From the NCBI RefSeq assembly GCF_014642875.1, contig NZ_BMJC01000002.1, positions 62,001 through 126,000 on the forward strand: 64,000 bases of DNA. The letters are read 5' to 3'. This document shows, one piece after another, positions 51,713 through 59,915 of the stretch. The stretch's first letter is position 1. Every line of letters starts with the position of its first letter. A program made the position numbers and the translations under genes. The notes beneath the pieces were generated by a model. The model saw nothing but the letters and a program-made list of their open reading frames with translations. It was not told the DNA's origin and made no database searches. Source of the DNA: Puia dinghuensis (GTDB lineage Bacteria > Bacteroidota > Bacteroidia > Chitinophagales > Chitinophagaceae).

Positions 51713-51800
51713 CGCTAACCCCATGCCAAACGCTTAATACAATAGCAATCAACCGCTTATCAAGCTCCTCCCCAAAACCGCACTGTCCTCTTTCGATACA
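51713..51800 (-). promoter_or_regulatory. Sigma-54-like promoter and upstream dyad for the FtsX permease
   Basis: The minus strand between 51730 and 51713 reads TTTGGCATGGGGTTAGCG: GG, ten bases, GC, the sigma-54 -24/-12 pattern. TGTCCTCTTTCGATACA (51784-51800, plus strand) lies about 70 bp further up, where enhancer-binding regulators normally sit, and matches the 17-bp site before the permease at 16198 at 12 of 17 positions. The ATG is about 28 nt from the -12 element. Confidence 0.5.
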
Positions 51801-51812
51801 CTCGCTGTGCGC

Positions 51813-54203
51813 TTACGCCATCGCCGGATCACTCACCCCATCCCTGCCCGTTTCCACCCTTCCCGCAAAACGTTTCTCAAATCCCTTCACACCCTTCACC
51901 CTTGCGCTAAAGTCATACCATCCATGACTGCGCCCCAACGGCAGCACCACCGAAACAACTTCGCCCACACCCACCGTCCTCGACAACATACCAGCCCCAT
52001 ACGCATGGTCGACAACCTCTATCACCGAAGTCTCACCCCCTCCATTCTTCACGCGCAACACGCCATTACCCGTCAACGCATAGCTCCCACCCTTCGCCAT
52101 CTCATAGTCGAAGGCGATCTCCACGGCCGGGTCGGCAGCACTTCCTTTAAACTCCCGGAAAAATCCATTCGGCCCATACACCCGCAGATGATACCCGTCC
52201 TCACCAAGCTCCGCCAGCGGCCAGGCGTCAGTAACATATTCCCCGGGCTTCACCGTATAAGCCCGCGTCCCTGCCTGCCCCAACTGCCCCGAAGCATACA
52301 CATTGAACACACCCCCCGCCGTCCGTTCGCCAAAAAGTCTATTAGTACTCGAAAACACCATCTCAAACTGCTTCCGGTCGACACTCAACAGCCCGTCCGC
52401 CCCCAACGTATACGGCAACGCACAGGATGGCCGCGTGCCTGGCTCCTGTTTCGTCCGATACGGCGACGAATGCGGATCACGCTTATAAGCCATCACCTCA
52501 TCCGGCGTCAACGCCTTGAAATCATTGGGCAGCTTCCGGTACTGCGCCTTGTTGATACTCTCCAAAAAAGCATCCTTGGGCAGGAATTCCGGTTGTTTCA
52601 TCGCCTCCCCTTGATACGGCCGAAACACACTGGTGAGATCGCCGCACACCGTCCGGCGCCATGCGGAGATATTGGGCTCCACCACCGGCCGGCCCAGCTT
52701 ATGCGAAAGGAATTTTTCGAGGAATTGCAACGTGGACGTATGATCGAACACCTGGGAATTGACCCAGCCGCCCCTGCTCCAGGGCGAGGCAATGATCAGG
52801 GGAACCCGAAAGCCAAGCCCTATCGACGATTCCCGTTCGAATTTTTCCGGAAAGCCATTCCGCGCCTTCTCCTGCTCCAGCGTTATAAAATCCACCCGGG
52901 TATCGATGCCCGCAGACACCTTCCCCGTCTCCGGCCGGTCGGGATGCGCCGCGGTAAAAGGCGGTACATGGTCGAAATAACCGTCATTTTCGTCATAGGC
53001 AAGGACGAAGATGGTCTTCTTCCACACCTCCGGGTTCTGCGTAAGGATGTCCAACACCTCGGAGACATACCAAGCGCCATACCACGGCGCACTGGGGTGA
53101 TCGGAGAAGTTCTCCGGCGCCGACAGCCACGACACGGTCGGCAGCTGCCCCGACTGTACATCCTGGCGAAACTGGTGCAGCACATCCCCCTTGGGCGACT
53201 TCATCATCCGCGCCACCCCGCCATCCGAATAGCTCAGCTCTTCCAACACCCGGTAATCCGGGTCTCCGGTGTTGGTGTCAAAAGCCTTTCGGTGCAAGGC
53301 CTGCTCCCGCGCGGACAGCTGATCGAGACTCCGTCCATCCACAGGCTTCTGCTTCGCCTTCGATGCGGCGATATGCAGCGGATGCAAATGGATATTGTAC
53401 TGTGCAAAAAATTCGAGTGGATTATCCTGGAAATTGGAGAGCCAGGGGTCTTCCTCGCCCTGAAACCCTGTATCGATGGCCACTTCATTCTGATAACACT
53501 TCCAGGAGACGCCATGATCTTCCAGCCGCTCGGGAAAAGTAGCCCACTTCAGCGTGCCATAGTCCATATCATCATTCCAGACATGCGCCCGCGAATGTTC
53601 ATGCTGCTCTTCCCGGACGGTGCCCGTCCAGAAATACAACCTGTTTGGATTGGTGCCCGTCAGCGACGAACAGAAGTTCTGATCACAGATGGTAAAAGCA
53701 TCGGCCAGGACATAATAAAAAGGAAGGTCCTCACGGGTATGATACCCAAGCGTCAGCGGCATATGCGAATATTCGGCTATGCTGTTGCGTTTGACATTCA
53801 GCCACTGGTCATGCTTGCCGTCGTTACGCGCATTCACCTGGTTACTCCAGGAATGCGGCAGCGAATCCATCCAGGTCGCCTTGGTATTGTTGATATCGAG
53901 CCGGAAAGGGGCGTAGGTCTGCCCTTCGGCATTCGTCTGCAACCACACGGGGTTGCCATCGGGGAGATCGATCGCCCGGGGATCGTTATAACCACGCACC
54001 CCGCGTAATGAGCCGAGCGCGTGGTCAAACGATCTGTTTTCCTGCATTAAAATAACGATATGTTGCGCATCAAGGTAGGTACTGCCTTCCTCAGGGTTGA
54101 TTGCTAGTGCGCGTTGTACAGCTTCAGGCAAAAGCTGTGAAAAACCAAGGGCACCCGTCAGCAAAGCAGTTTTCTTTATAAAATCTCTTCTGGAATCAGA
54201 CAT
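51813..54203 (-). CDS. Phosphocholine-specific phospholipase C
   Basis: 796 residues from the ATG at 54203 (MSDSRRDFIKKTALLTGALG), a twin-arginine signal. The phosphoesterase domain (about 45-530) has the metal-binding start IVILMQENRSFDHALGSL and further sites in YDENDGYFDHVPP and the SPWSRGG block. Two DUF756-type C-terminal domains follow (about 570-790). Family role: folded export by Tat and cleavage of phosphatidylcholine or sphingomyelin. Within an organism that probably makes sulfono- or sphingolipids, the true substrate is open. Confidence 0.93.
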   Translation of the reverse strand: MSDSRRDFIKKTALLTGALGFSQLLPEAVQRALAINPEEGSTYLDAQHIVILMQENRSFDHALGSLRGVRGYNDPRAIDLPDGNPVWLQTNAEGQTYAPFRLDINNTKATWMDSLPHSWSNQVNARNDGKHDQWLNVKRNSIAEYSHMPLTLGYHTREDLPFYYVLADAFTICDQNFCSSLTGTNPNRLYFWTGTVREEQHEHSRAHVWNDDMDYGTLKWATFPERLEDHGVSWKCYQNEVAIDTGFQGEEDPWLSNFQDNPLEFFAQYNIHLHPLHIAASKAKQKPVDGRSLDQLSAREQALHRKAFDTNTGDPDYRVLEELSYSDGGVARMMKSPKGDVLHQFRQDVQSGQLPTVSWLSAPENFSDHPSAPWYGAWYVSEVLDILTQNPEVWKKTIFVLAYDENDGYFDHVPPFTAAHPDRPETGKVSAGIDTRVDFITLEQEKARNGFPEKFERESSIGLGFRVPLIIASPWSRGGWVNSQVFDHTSTLQFLEKFLSHKLGRPVVEPNISAWRRTVCGDLTSVFRPYQGEAMKQPEFLPKDAFLESINKAQYRKLPNDFKALTPDEVMAYKRDPHSSPYRTKQEPGTRPSCALPYTLGADGLLSVDRKQFEMVFSSTNRLFGERTAGGVFNVYASGQLGQAGTRAYTVKPGEYVTDAWPLAELGEDGYHLRVYGPNGFFREFKGSAADPAVEIAFDYEMAKGGSYALTGNGVLRVKNGGGETSVIEVVDHAYGAGMLSRTVGVGEVVSVVLPLGRSHGWYDFSARVKGVKGFEKRFAGRVETGRDGVSDPAMA

Positions 54204-54282
54204 GCCCAAAACTACCAAGAATGCCTGATGCCCGGATTATCAAAAGATTAAAAAACTACCCATTCACCGGCTCCGACCGGAG

Positions 54283-54426
54283 TTACGCATTAATAAAATA
54301 GGAGATAGCACAAAGCGCGGCAAAAACCACCACGGTATACAAGAAATTCCGGCCGAGGCGCTTGTTCCTTTCTTCCAGCAGAGGGGAAGAGAAGGTGTCT
54401 TCACAATTTAAGCTAAACTGGTTCAT
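54283..54426 (-). CDS. 47-residue single-TM protein next to ArsR
   Basis: From the ATG at 54426: MNQFSLNCEDTFSSPLLEER, then a basic stretch NKRLGRN and one hydrophobic helix FLYTVVVFAALCAISYFINA at the C-terminus, like a tail-anchored protein. It lies about 100 nt after the ArsR gene on the same strand, behind two copies of a 15-bp repeat. No family recognised. Support is the clean topology and the regulatory sites in front of it. Confidence 0.6.
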   Translation of the reverse strand: MNQFSLNCEDTFSSPLLEERNKRLGRNFLYTVVVFAALCAISYFINA

Positions 54427-54433
54427 CTTCAAT

Positions 54434-54493
54434 ACATTTAAATGTTTCAATTTATCAATTCCAACACGAATATACAAAACATTTAAATATTTC
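54434..54493 (-). promoter_or_regulatory. Pair of 15-bp repeats before the 47-residue protein
   Basis: ACATTTAAATGTTTC (54434-54448) and ACATTTAAATATTTC (54479-54493), on the plus strand, start exactly 45 bp apart; each holds the palindromic core ATTTAAAT, so either strand can be read. They lie between arsR and the small gene, around a weak TTG-N20-TAAATTGA promoter on the minus strand. Probably ArsR operators. Confidence 0.5.
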
Positions 54494-54528
54494 GATCTTT
54501 CTGCAGGCCGAAGTTTTCCACATAAGGG

Positions 54529-54813
54529 TTATTTCTTAAGTCCTTGCAAAAAGCCGATATAATCGTCGATCACCGCATTGTTCATGGTGTATTTGATATT
54601 CCGCCCCTCTTTCTCGGGCAAAATGATCGACGTCTCTGTCAGTTGCTTGAGGTGATGGCAGATGGACGGCTGCGCCAGATTGATATTATCATACAGATCG
54701 ACACAGTACAACCAGTCATGCTTCTTCTGGATTTCGCTGAGGATTTTCAGCCGTGTCGGATCGGAAAGAGCCTTGGAGATCTTTTCCGCCTGTTTAGCGT
54801 CCATCTGCGCCAT
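54529..54813 (-). CDS. ArsR-family transcriptional regulator
   Basis: 94 residues: a lone winged helix, ISKALSDPTRLKILSEIQ then INLAQPSICHHLKQL as the recognition helix and KEGRNIKYTMN as the wing. The metal site of SmtB/ArsR (ELCVCDL) is reduced to LYCVDLYD with a single Cys, so thiol or other sensing is more likely than classic metal binding. Start at 54813, or the Met at 54804. Probably controls itself and the small membrane protein downstream through the 15-bp repeats. Confidence 0.92.
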   Translation of the reverse strand: MAQMDAKQAEKISKALSDPTRLKILSEIQKKHDWLYCVDLYDNINLAQPSICHHLKQLTETSIILPEKEGRNIKYTMNNAVIDDYIGFLQGLKK

Positions 54814-54933
54814 ATGACAAACTATTTATACCTAAGATACGCAATTCCCATCAATACTGCATCTTCGTCCTTTTCGGTCCATAACCTCCCTCCCCCACCT
54901 GATACATTGCACTGATTTCCCTAACTTGCAATC

Positions 54934-55704
54934 ATGAACTTCCATCTGACGCAGATACCCGAAAGGACCGTAAGACCCAGGACATACGGCCTCACAATGG
55001 TCAACGATAAAGGGATGAGCGTTTCCGACGCCCGCAACCTGGTTTCAGGCGCAAGCCCTCATGTCGATCTCGTAAAGCTGGCCTTCGGCACCTCCCTCGT
55101 CACCAACGGCCTCCACGAAAAGATCCGCCTCTTCCAGGATGCCGGCATCCCCGTCTACTTCGGCGGCCTGCTCTTCGAAGCCTTTGTCATCCGCGGCCAG
55201 TTCAATGACTTTTTATCCCTGCTCGAGGAATACAACATCACCACCATCGAAGTGTCGGACGGTTCCATCGACATCCCCCACGCCGAAAAATGCGGCTATA
55301 TCCAGCGGCTGTCAAAATATGGCACCGTCCTCAGCGAAGTAGGCTCCAAGGACAAAGACCGCGAACACATCACCCCGCCTTATCAATGGATAAAATTGAT
55401 GCAGGCCGAACTGGAAGCCGGCGCCTCCTACATTGTAGCCGAAGCCCGCGAAACCGGTACCGTAGGCCTCTATCGTAATTCAGGCGAAGTACGTGAAGGC
55501 CTGGTCCAGGAGATCTTGACAAAAATACCCGCCGAAAAGATCCTCTGGGAAGCCCCCCAAAAAGATCAGCAGCTCTATTTCCTTACCCTCATAGGCGCCA
55601 ACGCCAACCTGGGCAATATCAACCCGGCCGAGGTCATCGCGCTCGAAGCCATGCGCATCGGCCTCAGGGGCGATACATTCGATCTGTTCCTGAAAAAAGA
55701 CTAA
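54934..55704 (+). CDS. comA: Phosphosulfolactate synthase (ComA)
   Basis: 256 residues, the full family length, with the TIM-barrel pattern of ComA: VDLVKLAFGTSL, GIPVYFGGLLFEAF, TIEVSDGSIDI, SEVGSKD, EAGASYIVAEARETGTVGLY, ILWEAPQKDQQLYFLTLIGANANLGNI. ComA adds sulfite to phosphoenolpyruvate, the first step to coenzyme M in archaea; in Bacteroidota it is thought to supply sulfolactate-derived sulfonates. A link to sulfonolipid synthesis is inference. Single gene, tail to tail with the ClC gene (4-bp overlap). Confidence 0.92.
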   Translation: MNFHLTQIPERTVRPRTYGLTMVNDKGMSVSDARNLVSGASPHVDLVKLAFGTSLVTNGLHEKIRLFQDAGIPVYFGGLLFEAFVIRGQFNDFLSLLEEYNITTIEVSDGSIDIPHAEKCGYIQRLSKYGTVLSEVGSKDKDREHITPPYQWIKLMQAELEAGASYIVAEARETGTVGLYRNSGEVREGLVQEILTKIPAEKILWEAPQKDQQLYFLTLIGANANLGNINPAEVIALEAMRIGLRGDTFDLFLKKD

Positions 55705-57125
55705 GACTCCTCCTCATCCGGCGGCTCCCTCCTCCCCTCTTCATCCCGTGACGCCTCGTGCGGCGCATGCGGCAGATCGTCCGTCTCACCCGCCACTTCC
55801 CGGAGATACTGGAATTTGAGATGATCATAAAAAGAATGCCGGTCGACAACCATCGCCACCAGGCTCGAGATCATCCCGGCCAGTAAAAGATGAAAGATGA
55901 CATTGTGCCGGTCGGTCATCTCCAGCACAAGGATAGCCGAAGTAAAAGGCGTACGCGTCACCCCCGTAAGAAAAGCGACCATCCCCGACAGCACCAGCAG
56001 GTTGGTATTGGCCGCCGACAGATGCAGCCAGCCGGAGATGGTGGCGCCTACACTCGCGCCGGCGCTGAGCGCCGGCGCGAACACCCCGCCCGACGCCCCC
56101 GCAGTAAAGGAGAACAGTATCCCCCCACACCGCACCAGCGGCATATACCACTTATTATATTTATTGGCAGTAAAAAGCGAAGCAGTCATCAACCCCTTCC
56201 CCGACCCCAATGCCCGCTCGTCGATAAAAAACGCCATCACCACCACCGCCAGCGCACAACCCACGATATACAACACCTGCTGCCGCGTAAACCGGAAGGT
56301 CGCCTTCCACGCAAACAGCCTGAGCATCGCCTTCGACAACCCGGCCCCGGCCAGCCCCGCGGGAATGGCCACCAGCACCACGCCAAAAAAGACTGATCCC
56401 GAAAGGCCGTTCATATCCGGATACCCCAAATAAAGATAGGGCCCCAGCAATCCCTGCGCCGTCAACCCCGCAATGATCACCGCCGTAAAAAGCGCCGTTT
56501 TGAAATAGCTGATATGCGTCCGCGTTAGCTCTTCCACCGCAAATACGACTCCCCCCAGCGGCGTATTGAAGGCAGCCGCAAGTCCGGCGGCAGCGCCCGT
56601 CATGATCATATTCCGCTTGGAGATCTTGGGCCACCACTTCGGCAGCCATTCATTCACCTTCCGGAAAATTGAACCCGCCACCTGTATCGTCGGGCCCTCC
56701 CTGCCGATGACCCCACCGCCAAAAGCCATGATAAGACTCGACAACACCTTGATGAAGACGATGCGCAAACTCAACAGCTGGTTCACCTTAGCGTTGTATT
56801 TAGGATTAGCAAGCTCTATAGAGGCCATCACCTGCGGAATACCACTCCCCCGGGCAAAGGGCGCAAACCGCCGCACCAGCCACCAGGCAAGAAGAAAACA
56901 GGCAGGAGTAATAAAGAACAACAACCAGAGATGAAGATGAACGATATAGGCAGTCCCTTTTTCGGCCAGGGCAAAAAGCCGTGTGTACAATACCGCAACA
57001 AGACCGGTTAGCAGGCTCGCCACCCAGAACGGAATGGCTTGCAGGAGATTGTGCTTTAGTTTTTCATTGCGGATGCGATCGAATGCCCTTTTTCCAAAAG
57101 CACGCAGCCTGACGGCAACACTCAT
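55701..57125 (-). CDS. ClC-family chloride channel/transporter
   Basis: 474 residues with about ten to twelve helices. Selectivity motifs GSGIPQV, GREGPTIQVAG (with the external gating Glu) and GASGGVFAPAL are all intact. The proton Glu position (VFAVEELTRTH) also carries Glu, so an H+/Cl- exchanger is more likely than a passive channel. The C-terminal tail is acidic (EEGRREPPDEEES) with no CBS domains. Divergent from the orphan kinase gene; the 151-bp gap holds the repeats described there. Confidence 0.94.
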   Translation of the reverse strand: MSVAVRLRAFGKRAFDRIRNEKLKHNLLQAIPFWVASLLTGLVAVLYTRLFALAEKGTAYIVHLHLWLLFFITPACFLLAWWLVRRFAPFARGSGIPQVMASIELANPKYNAKVNQLLSLRIVFIKVLSSLIMAFGGGVIGREGPTIQVAGSIFRKVNEWLPKWWPKISKRNMIMTGAAAGLAAAFNTPLGGVVFAVEELTRTHISYFKTALFTAVIIAGLTAQGLLGPYLYLGYPDMNGLSGSVFFGVVLVAIPAGLAGAGLSKAMLRLFAWKATFRFTRQQVLYIVGCALAVVVMAFFIDERALGSGKGLMTASLFTANKYNKWYMPLVRCGGILFSFTAGASGGVFAPALSAGASVGATISGWLHLSAANTNLLVLSGMVAFLTGVTRTPFTSAILVLEMTDRHNVIFHLLLAGMISSLVAMVVDRHSFYDHLKFQYLREVAGETDDLPHAPHEASRDEEGRREPPDEEES

Positions 57126-57181
57126 ATATGGATCAATTTCAATTTAAGTCGTAAAGGTAACTCTTGTCAGGTCATAAATAC

Positions 57182-57239
57182 AGTTCTAATCCAGTTCTAA
57201 TATAGTTCTTGCCTTTCTCAATATAAATACCTACTTTAG
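57182..57239 (+). promoter_or_regulatory. Three 11-bp direct repeats and promoter of the orphan kinase
   Basis: AGTTCT begins at 57182, 57193 and 57204, exactly 11 bp apart; the first two repeats share AGTTCTAAT. TTG (57209-57211) and TACTTTAG (57232-57239) are 20 nt apart, near the TTG/TAnnTTTG consensus, and the last repeat touches the -33. Direct repeats at one helical turn, ending at the -35/-33, are how OmpR/PhoB-type activators bind. Confidence 0.6.
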
Positions 57240-57276
57240 ACCCTGCGCTTACCGACCTCTAACACGTTCCACCTGA

Positions 57277-58701
57277 ATGAAAATCCTACCGCAAAAACCA
57301 CTCTTCCTGCAAGGCCGCCTTAAACCCTTTGGCCTCGTCGCAGAATGGCAGCAAAAATGGCAAGCCGCCGATAGCATCGCCATACCTTCCCTCCAACGCA
57401 TAAAAACCATCGGATCGACCGCATCCATGGACGATTATGAAAAAAGAAAACTGGGCATCTTCAACCTCTTGAATTTTTTCCAGTTCATCACCGGCCTCAT
57501 CATCCCCATCGCCGGCGCCATCAGCAACCACCACTTCCCCCTCATCGCCTGGATCGTGGCCTCCCTGCCCGCCTTCACCAACATCCTCGTCCTCGTATTC
57601 AACGCCCGGCGGAAATATGATTTCGCCCAGATAGCCTACTTCGTTCTCTACCCCTTCGCCACCAGCATCGTCTACCTCTGGGGCATCAACATGGGCGTAG
57701 AACTGTCGTTTATCCTCTACGGTATCCTGTCGGTGTTCTTCATCCAGGAGATCAGTCAGATGCTCTTCGCCCTGGGCCTGTCGATGGTCAGCTATTTCGT
57801 CCTTGCCGTCATCTGCAAGAGCTATACATACCAGTTGGCAACCGCCAACCTCTACTTCTATCTTTTTAACCAGGCGCTCGCCATCGCCTTCATCTTCTAC
57901 GGCCTCTTCCTCATAAAAAAGGAGAACGCCGGTTACCAGCAAAGCATCCTCCAGCAAAAAGAAGAGATCGCCGCAAACGGCCGGCTCCTCCAGGAGCAGA
58001 CAGATCAGCTGACACAGATCAACGCCTTTAAGAACCGCCTCTTCTCCATCATCGCCCACGACCTCAAATCCCCCATCTACGCCCTGCGCAACCTCTTCCG
58101 CAACATGCAGCAATTCGATATGCCCGCCGAAGAGATAAAAGAGATGGTTCCCGAAGTCTTCAACGAACTCACCTATACCACCAGCCTGATGGAAAACCTG
58201 CTGCACTGGGCCCGGAGCCAGATGCACGCAGACACCGTCAAACCCCAGCCCATCGATATCTCCGAGCTGATGACGGAAGTAGCCCGCATCCTTCGCCTCC
58301 AGGCCGACGCCAAACACATCGGCGTCACCCTCGAAACAGACAAAACCCTCACCGCCTTCGCCGACAAGGATATGATCAACCTCATCCTCCGCAACCTCCT
58401 GTCCAACGCCATCAAATATACGCCTGACAACGGCTGCATCCAGGTCGGCGCTCACCGCACCGGCGACGCCATCGCCGTCTTCGTAAAAGACACAGGCATG
58501 GGTATCCCCGCCGACGCACTCGAAAAGATACAATTAAGCAATTTCTACACGACAAAAGGGACGGCAGGTGAAGCCGGTACAGGCCTGGGACTGATGCTCT
58601 GCAAAGAGTTCGTCGTCCGCAACGGCGGCTCCCTCCACATAGACAGCCACCTCGGCAAAGGCAGCACCTTCACCTTCGTCATCCCCGCGGCAACGGAATA
58701 A
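57277..58701 (+). CDS. Membrane sensor histidine kinase, orphan
   Basis: 474 residues. Six or seven helices (about 62-212), a coiled coil (218-250), HisKA with His261 in FSIIAHDLKSPIYALRN, and HATPase with NLILRNLLSNAIKYTP (N-box), VKDTGMGIP and GTGLGLMLCKEFV. The first 50 residues are an unusual polar start; the ATG at 57427 (MDDYEKRKLGIFNLL) may be the true one. No response regulator gene adjoins it. It has an unusual upstream array of three 11-bp repeats. Confidence 0.92.
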   Translation: MKILPQKPLFLQGRLKPFGLVAEWQQKWQAADSIAIPSLQRIKTIGSTASMDDYEKRKLGIFNLLNFFQFITGLIIPIAGAISNHHFPLIAWIVASLPAFTNILVLVFNARRKYDFAQIAYFVLYPFATSIVYLWGINMGVELSFILYGILSVFFIQEISQMLFALGLSMVSYFVLAVICKSYTYQLATANLYFYLFNQALAIAFIFYGLFLIKKENAGYQQSILQQKEEIAANGRLLQEQTDQLTQINAFKNRLFSIIAHDLKSPIYALRNLFRNMQQFDMPAEEIKEMVPEVFNELTYTTSLMENLLHWARSQMHADTVKPQPIDISELMTEVARILRLQADAKHIGVTLETDKTLTAFADKDMINLILRNLLSNAIKYTPDNGCIQVGAHRTGDAIAVFVKDTGMGIPADALEKIQLSNFYTTKGTAGEAGTGLGLMLCKEFVVRNGGSLHIDSHLGKGSTFTFVIPAATE

Positions 58702-58742
58702 GGACAGCCCTCACCGCCACGGAATAATCCTACCTTCATGTC

Positions 58743-59216
58743 ATGAAAATTCTACTCTGGTCTGTCGGCAAGGATAACGACGCCTACGTCAAACAAGGCA
58801 TCGACGACTTTACCCGGCGCATCACCCGCTATTTCCCAACCGAATGGGATTTGATCCCCATCCCAAAGAACGCCGCCACCCTCTCCCAACCCGAGCTCAA
58901 AAAGAAAGAAGCCGAGCTCATCCTCGGACAATTGACAAAAGATGATTATCTCGTAGCGCTCGACGAACACGGCAAGCAAATGTCCTCCGAAGGCCTCGCA
59001 CAATTCATCCAGACCCGCGCCAACAGCAGCAGCAAAAACCTCGTCTTTCTCATCGGCGGCGTCTATGGCCTCGATGAGTCGGTGCTCAACCGCGCCAGTC
59101 AGCGCTGGTCCCTCTCACAACTGACCCTTCCACACCAATTAGTTCGACTGGTGCTGGCCGAACAATTATACCGCGCCTGCACGATCCTGCGCAATGAAAA
59201 ATATCACCATCCATGA
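58743..59216 (+). CDS. rlmH: 23S rRNA (pseudouridine1915-N3)-methyltransferase RlmH
   Basis: 157 residues, the usual length. The alpha/beta-knot SPOUT fold shows in LVFLIGGVYGLDESVLNRA (SAM-binding loop) and SLSQLTLPHQLVRLVLAEQLYRACTILRNEKYHH, which closes the knot and is nearly invariant in RlmH. It methylates N3 of pseudouridine 1915 in helix 69 of 23S rRNA. Housekeeping gene, 41 nt after the kinase gene on the same strand. Confidence 0.96.
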   Translation: MKILLWSVGKDNDAYVKQGIDDFTRRITRYFPTEWDLIPIPKNAATLSQPELKKKEAELILGQLTKDDYLVALDEHGKQMSSEGLAQFIQTRANSSSKNLVFLIGGVYGLDESVLNRASQRWSLSQLTLPHQLVRLVLAEQLYRACTILRNEKYHHP

Positions 59217-59292
59217 GCACTAACAGCATCTATAGAGACGTTAAAATGCCTTACCTTTAGGCCACCCAAATAGACCACCTAAAAAATATCAG

Positions 59293-59913
59293 ATGACAAG
59301 CTTCACGATGATCATTATTGTTATCACTTCGATCATCTCTTTCGTCGCATTCAGCAACAGGAAATTAATGGATATGCTCATCTTCTGGCCCCCCGCCATT
59401 AGCATGCGCAATCAATATTATCGCTTCATCACCTGCGGCTTCATCCATGCCGATTTCATCCATCTGGCGTTTAATATGTTCACGCTCTATTTTTTCGGCA
59501 CCGCATTGGAGAATTTATATATGGGGGAGCTCGGCCTCCAGCACTATTATTTCCTCATCTTATATTTCCTTGCCCTCATCGTCTCTAATGTCCCCACCTA
59601 CCTCAAACGCAGGGACGATTACAACTACCGGTCGCTTGGCGCCTCCGGCGCCGTAAGCGCAGTGGTCTTTGCCTGCATCCTGCTAAGACCGTGGGCTGAA
59701 GTGGGAGTCTACGGCATCCCGATGCCCGCCCTCGTCTATGCCATTCTTTTTATGGTGTATTCTATCTATATGTCCCGGCGCGGCGGGGACAACGTCAACC
59801 ACGACGCCCATCTATGGGGAGCTTTCTTCGGGGTCGTCTTCACCATCGCGGTAGACCACAGCGTCCTGGGCACCTTCATCAACCAGCTCGGCCACCCACG
59901 ATTCAGGGAGTAG
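59293..59913 (+). CDS. Rhomboid intramembrane serine protease
   Basis: 206 residues with six helices. The catalytic Ser118 is in SLGASGAVSA and His171 in HDAHLWGAFFG; the oxyanion and L1 loop region is FIHADFIHLAFNMFTLYFFG with the conserved His and Asn. It is a minimal rhomboid without extra soluble domains. Substrates cannot be predicted. Tail to tail with tilS, 2 nt apart. Confidence 0.95.
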   Translation: MTSFTMIIIVITSIISFVAFSNRKLMDMLIFWPPAISMRNQYYRFITCGFIHADFIHLAFNMFTLYFFGTALENLYMGELGLQHYYFLILYFLALIVSNVPTYLKRRDDYNYRSLGASGAVSAVVFACILLRPWAEVGVYGIPMPALVYAILFMVYSIYMSRRGGDNVNHDAHLWGAFFGVVFTIAVDHSVLGTFINQLGHPRFRE

Positions 59914-59915
59914 GC

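Noticed and set aside
51807-54008. A 733-codon open frame on the plus strand
   Set aside because: Exactly antisense to the phospholipase C gene; its translation is low-complexity and rich in Arg, His, Pro and Gln, as expected for a shadow frame in GC-rich coding DNA. No motif.
57286-58533. A 415-codon open frame on the minus strand
   Set aside because: Antisense to the orphan kinase, composed of Glu/Val/Asp/Gly-rich low-complexity sequence; no start context or family.
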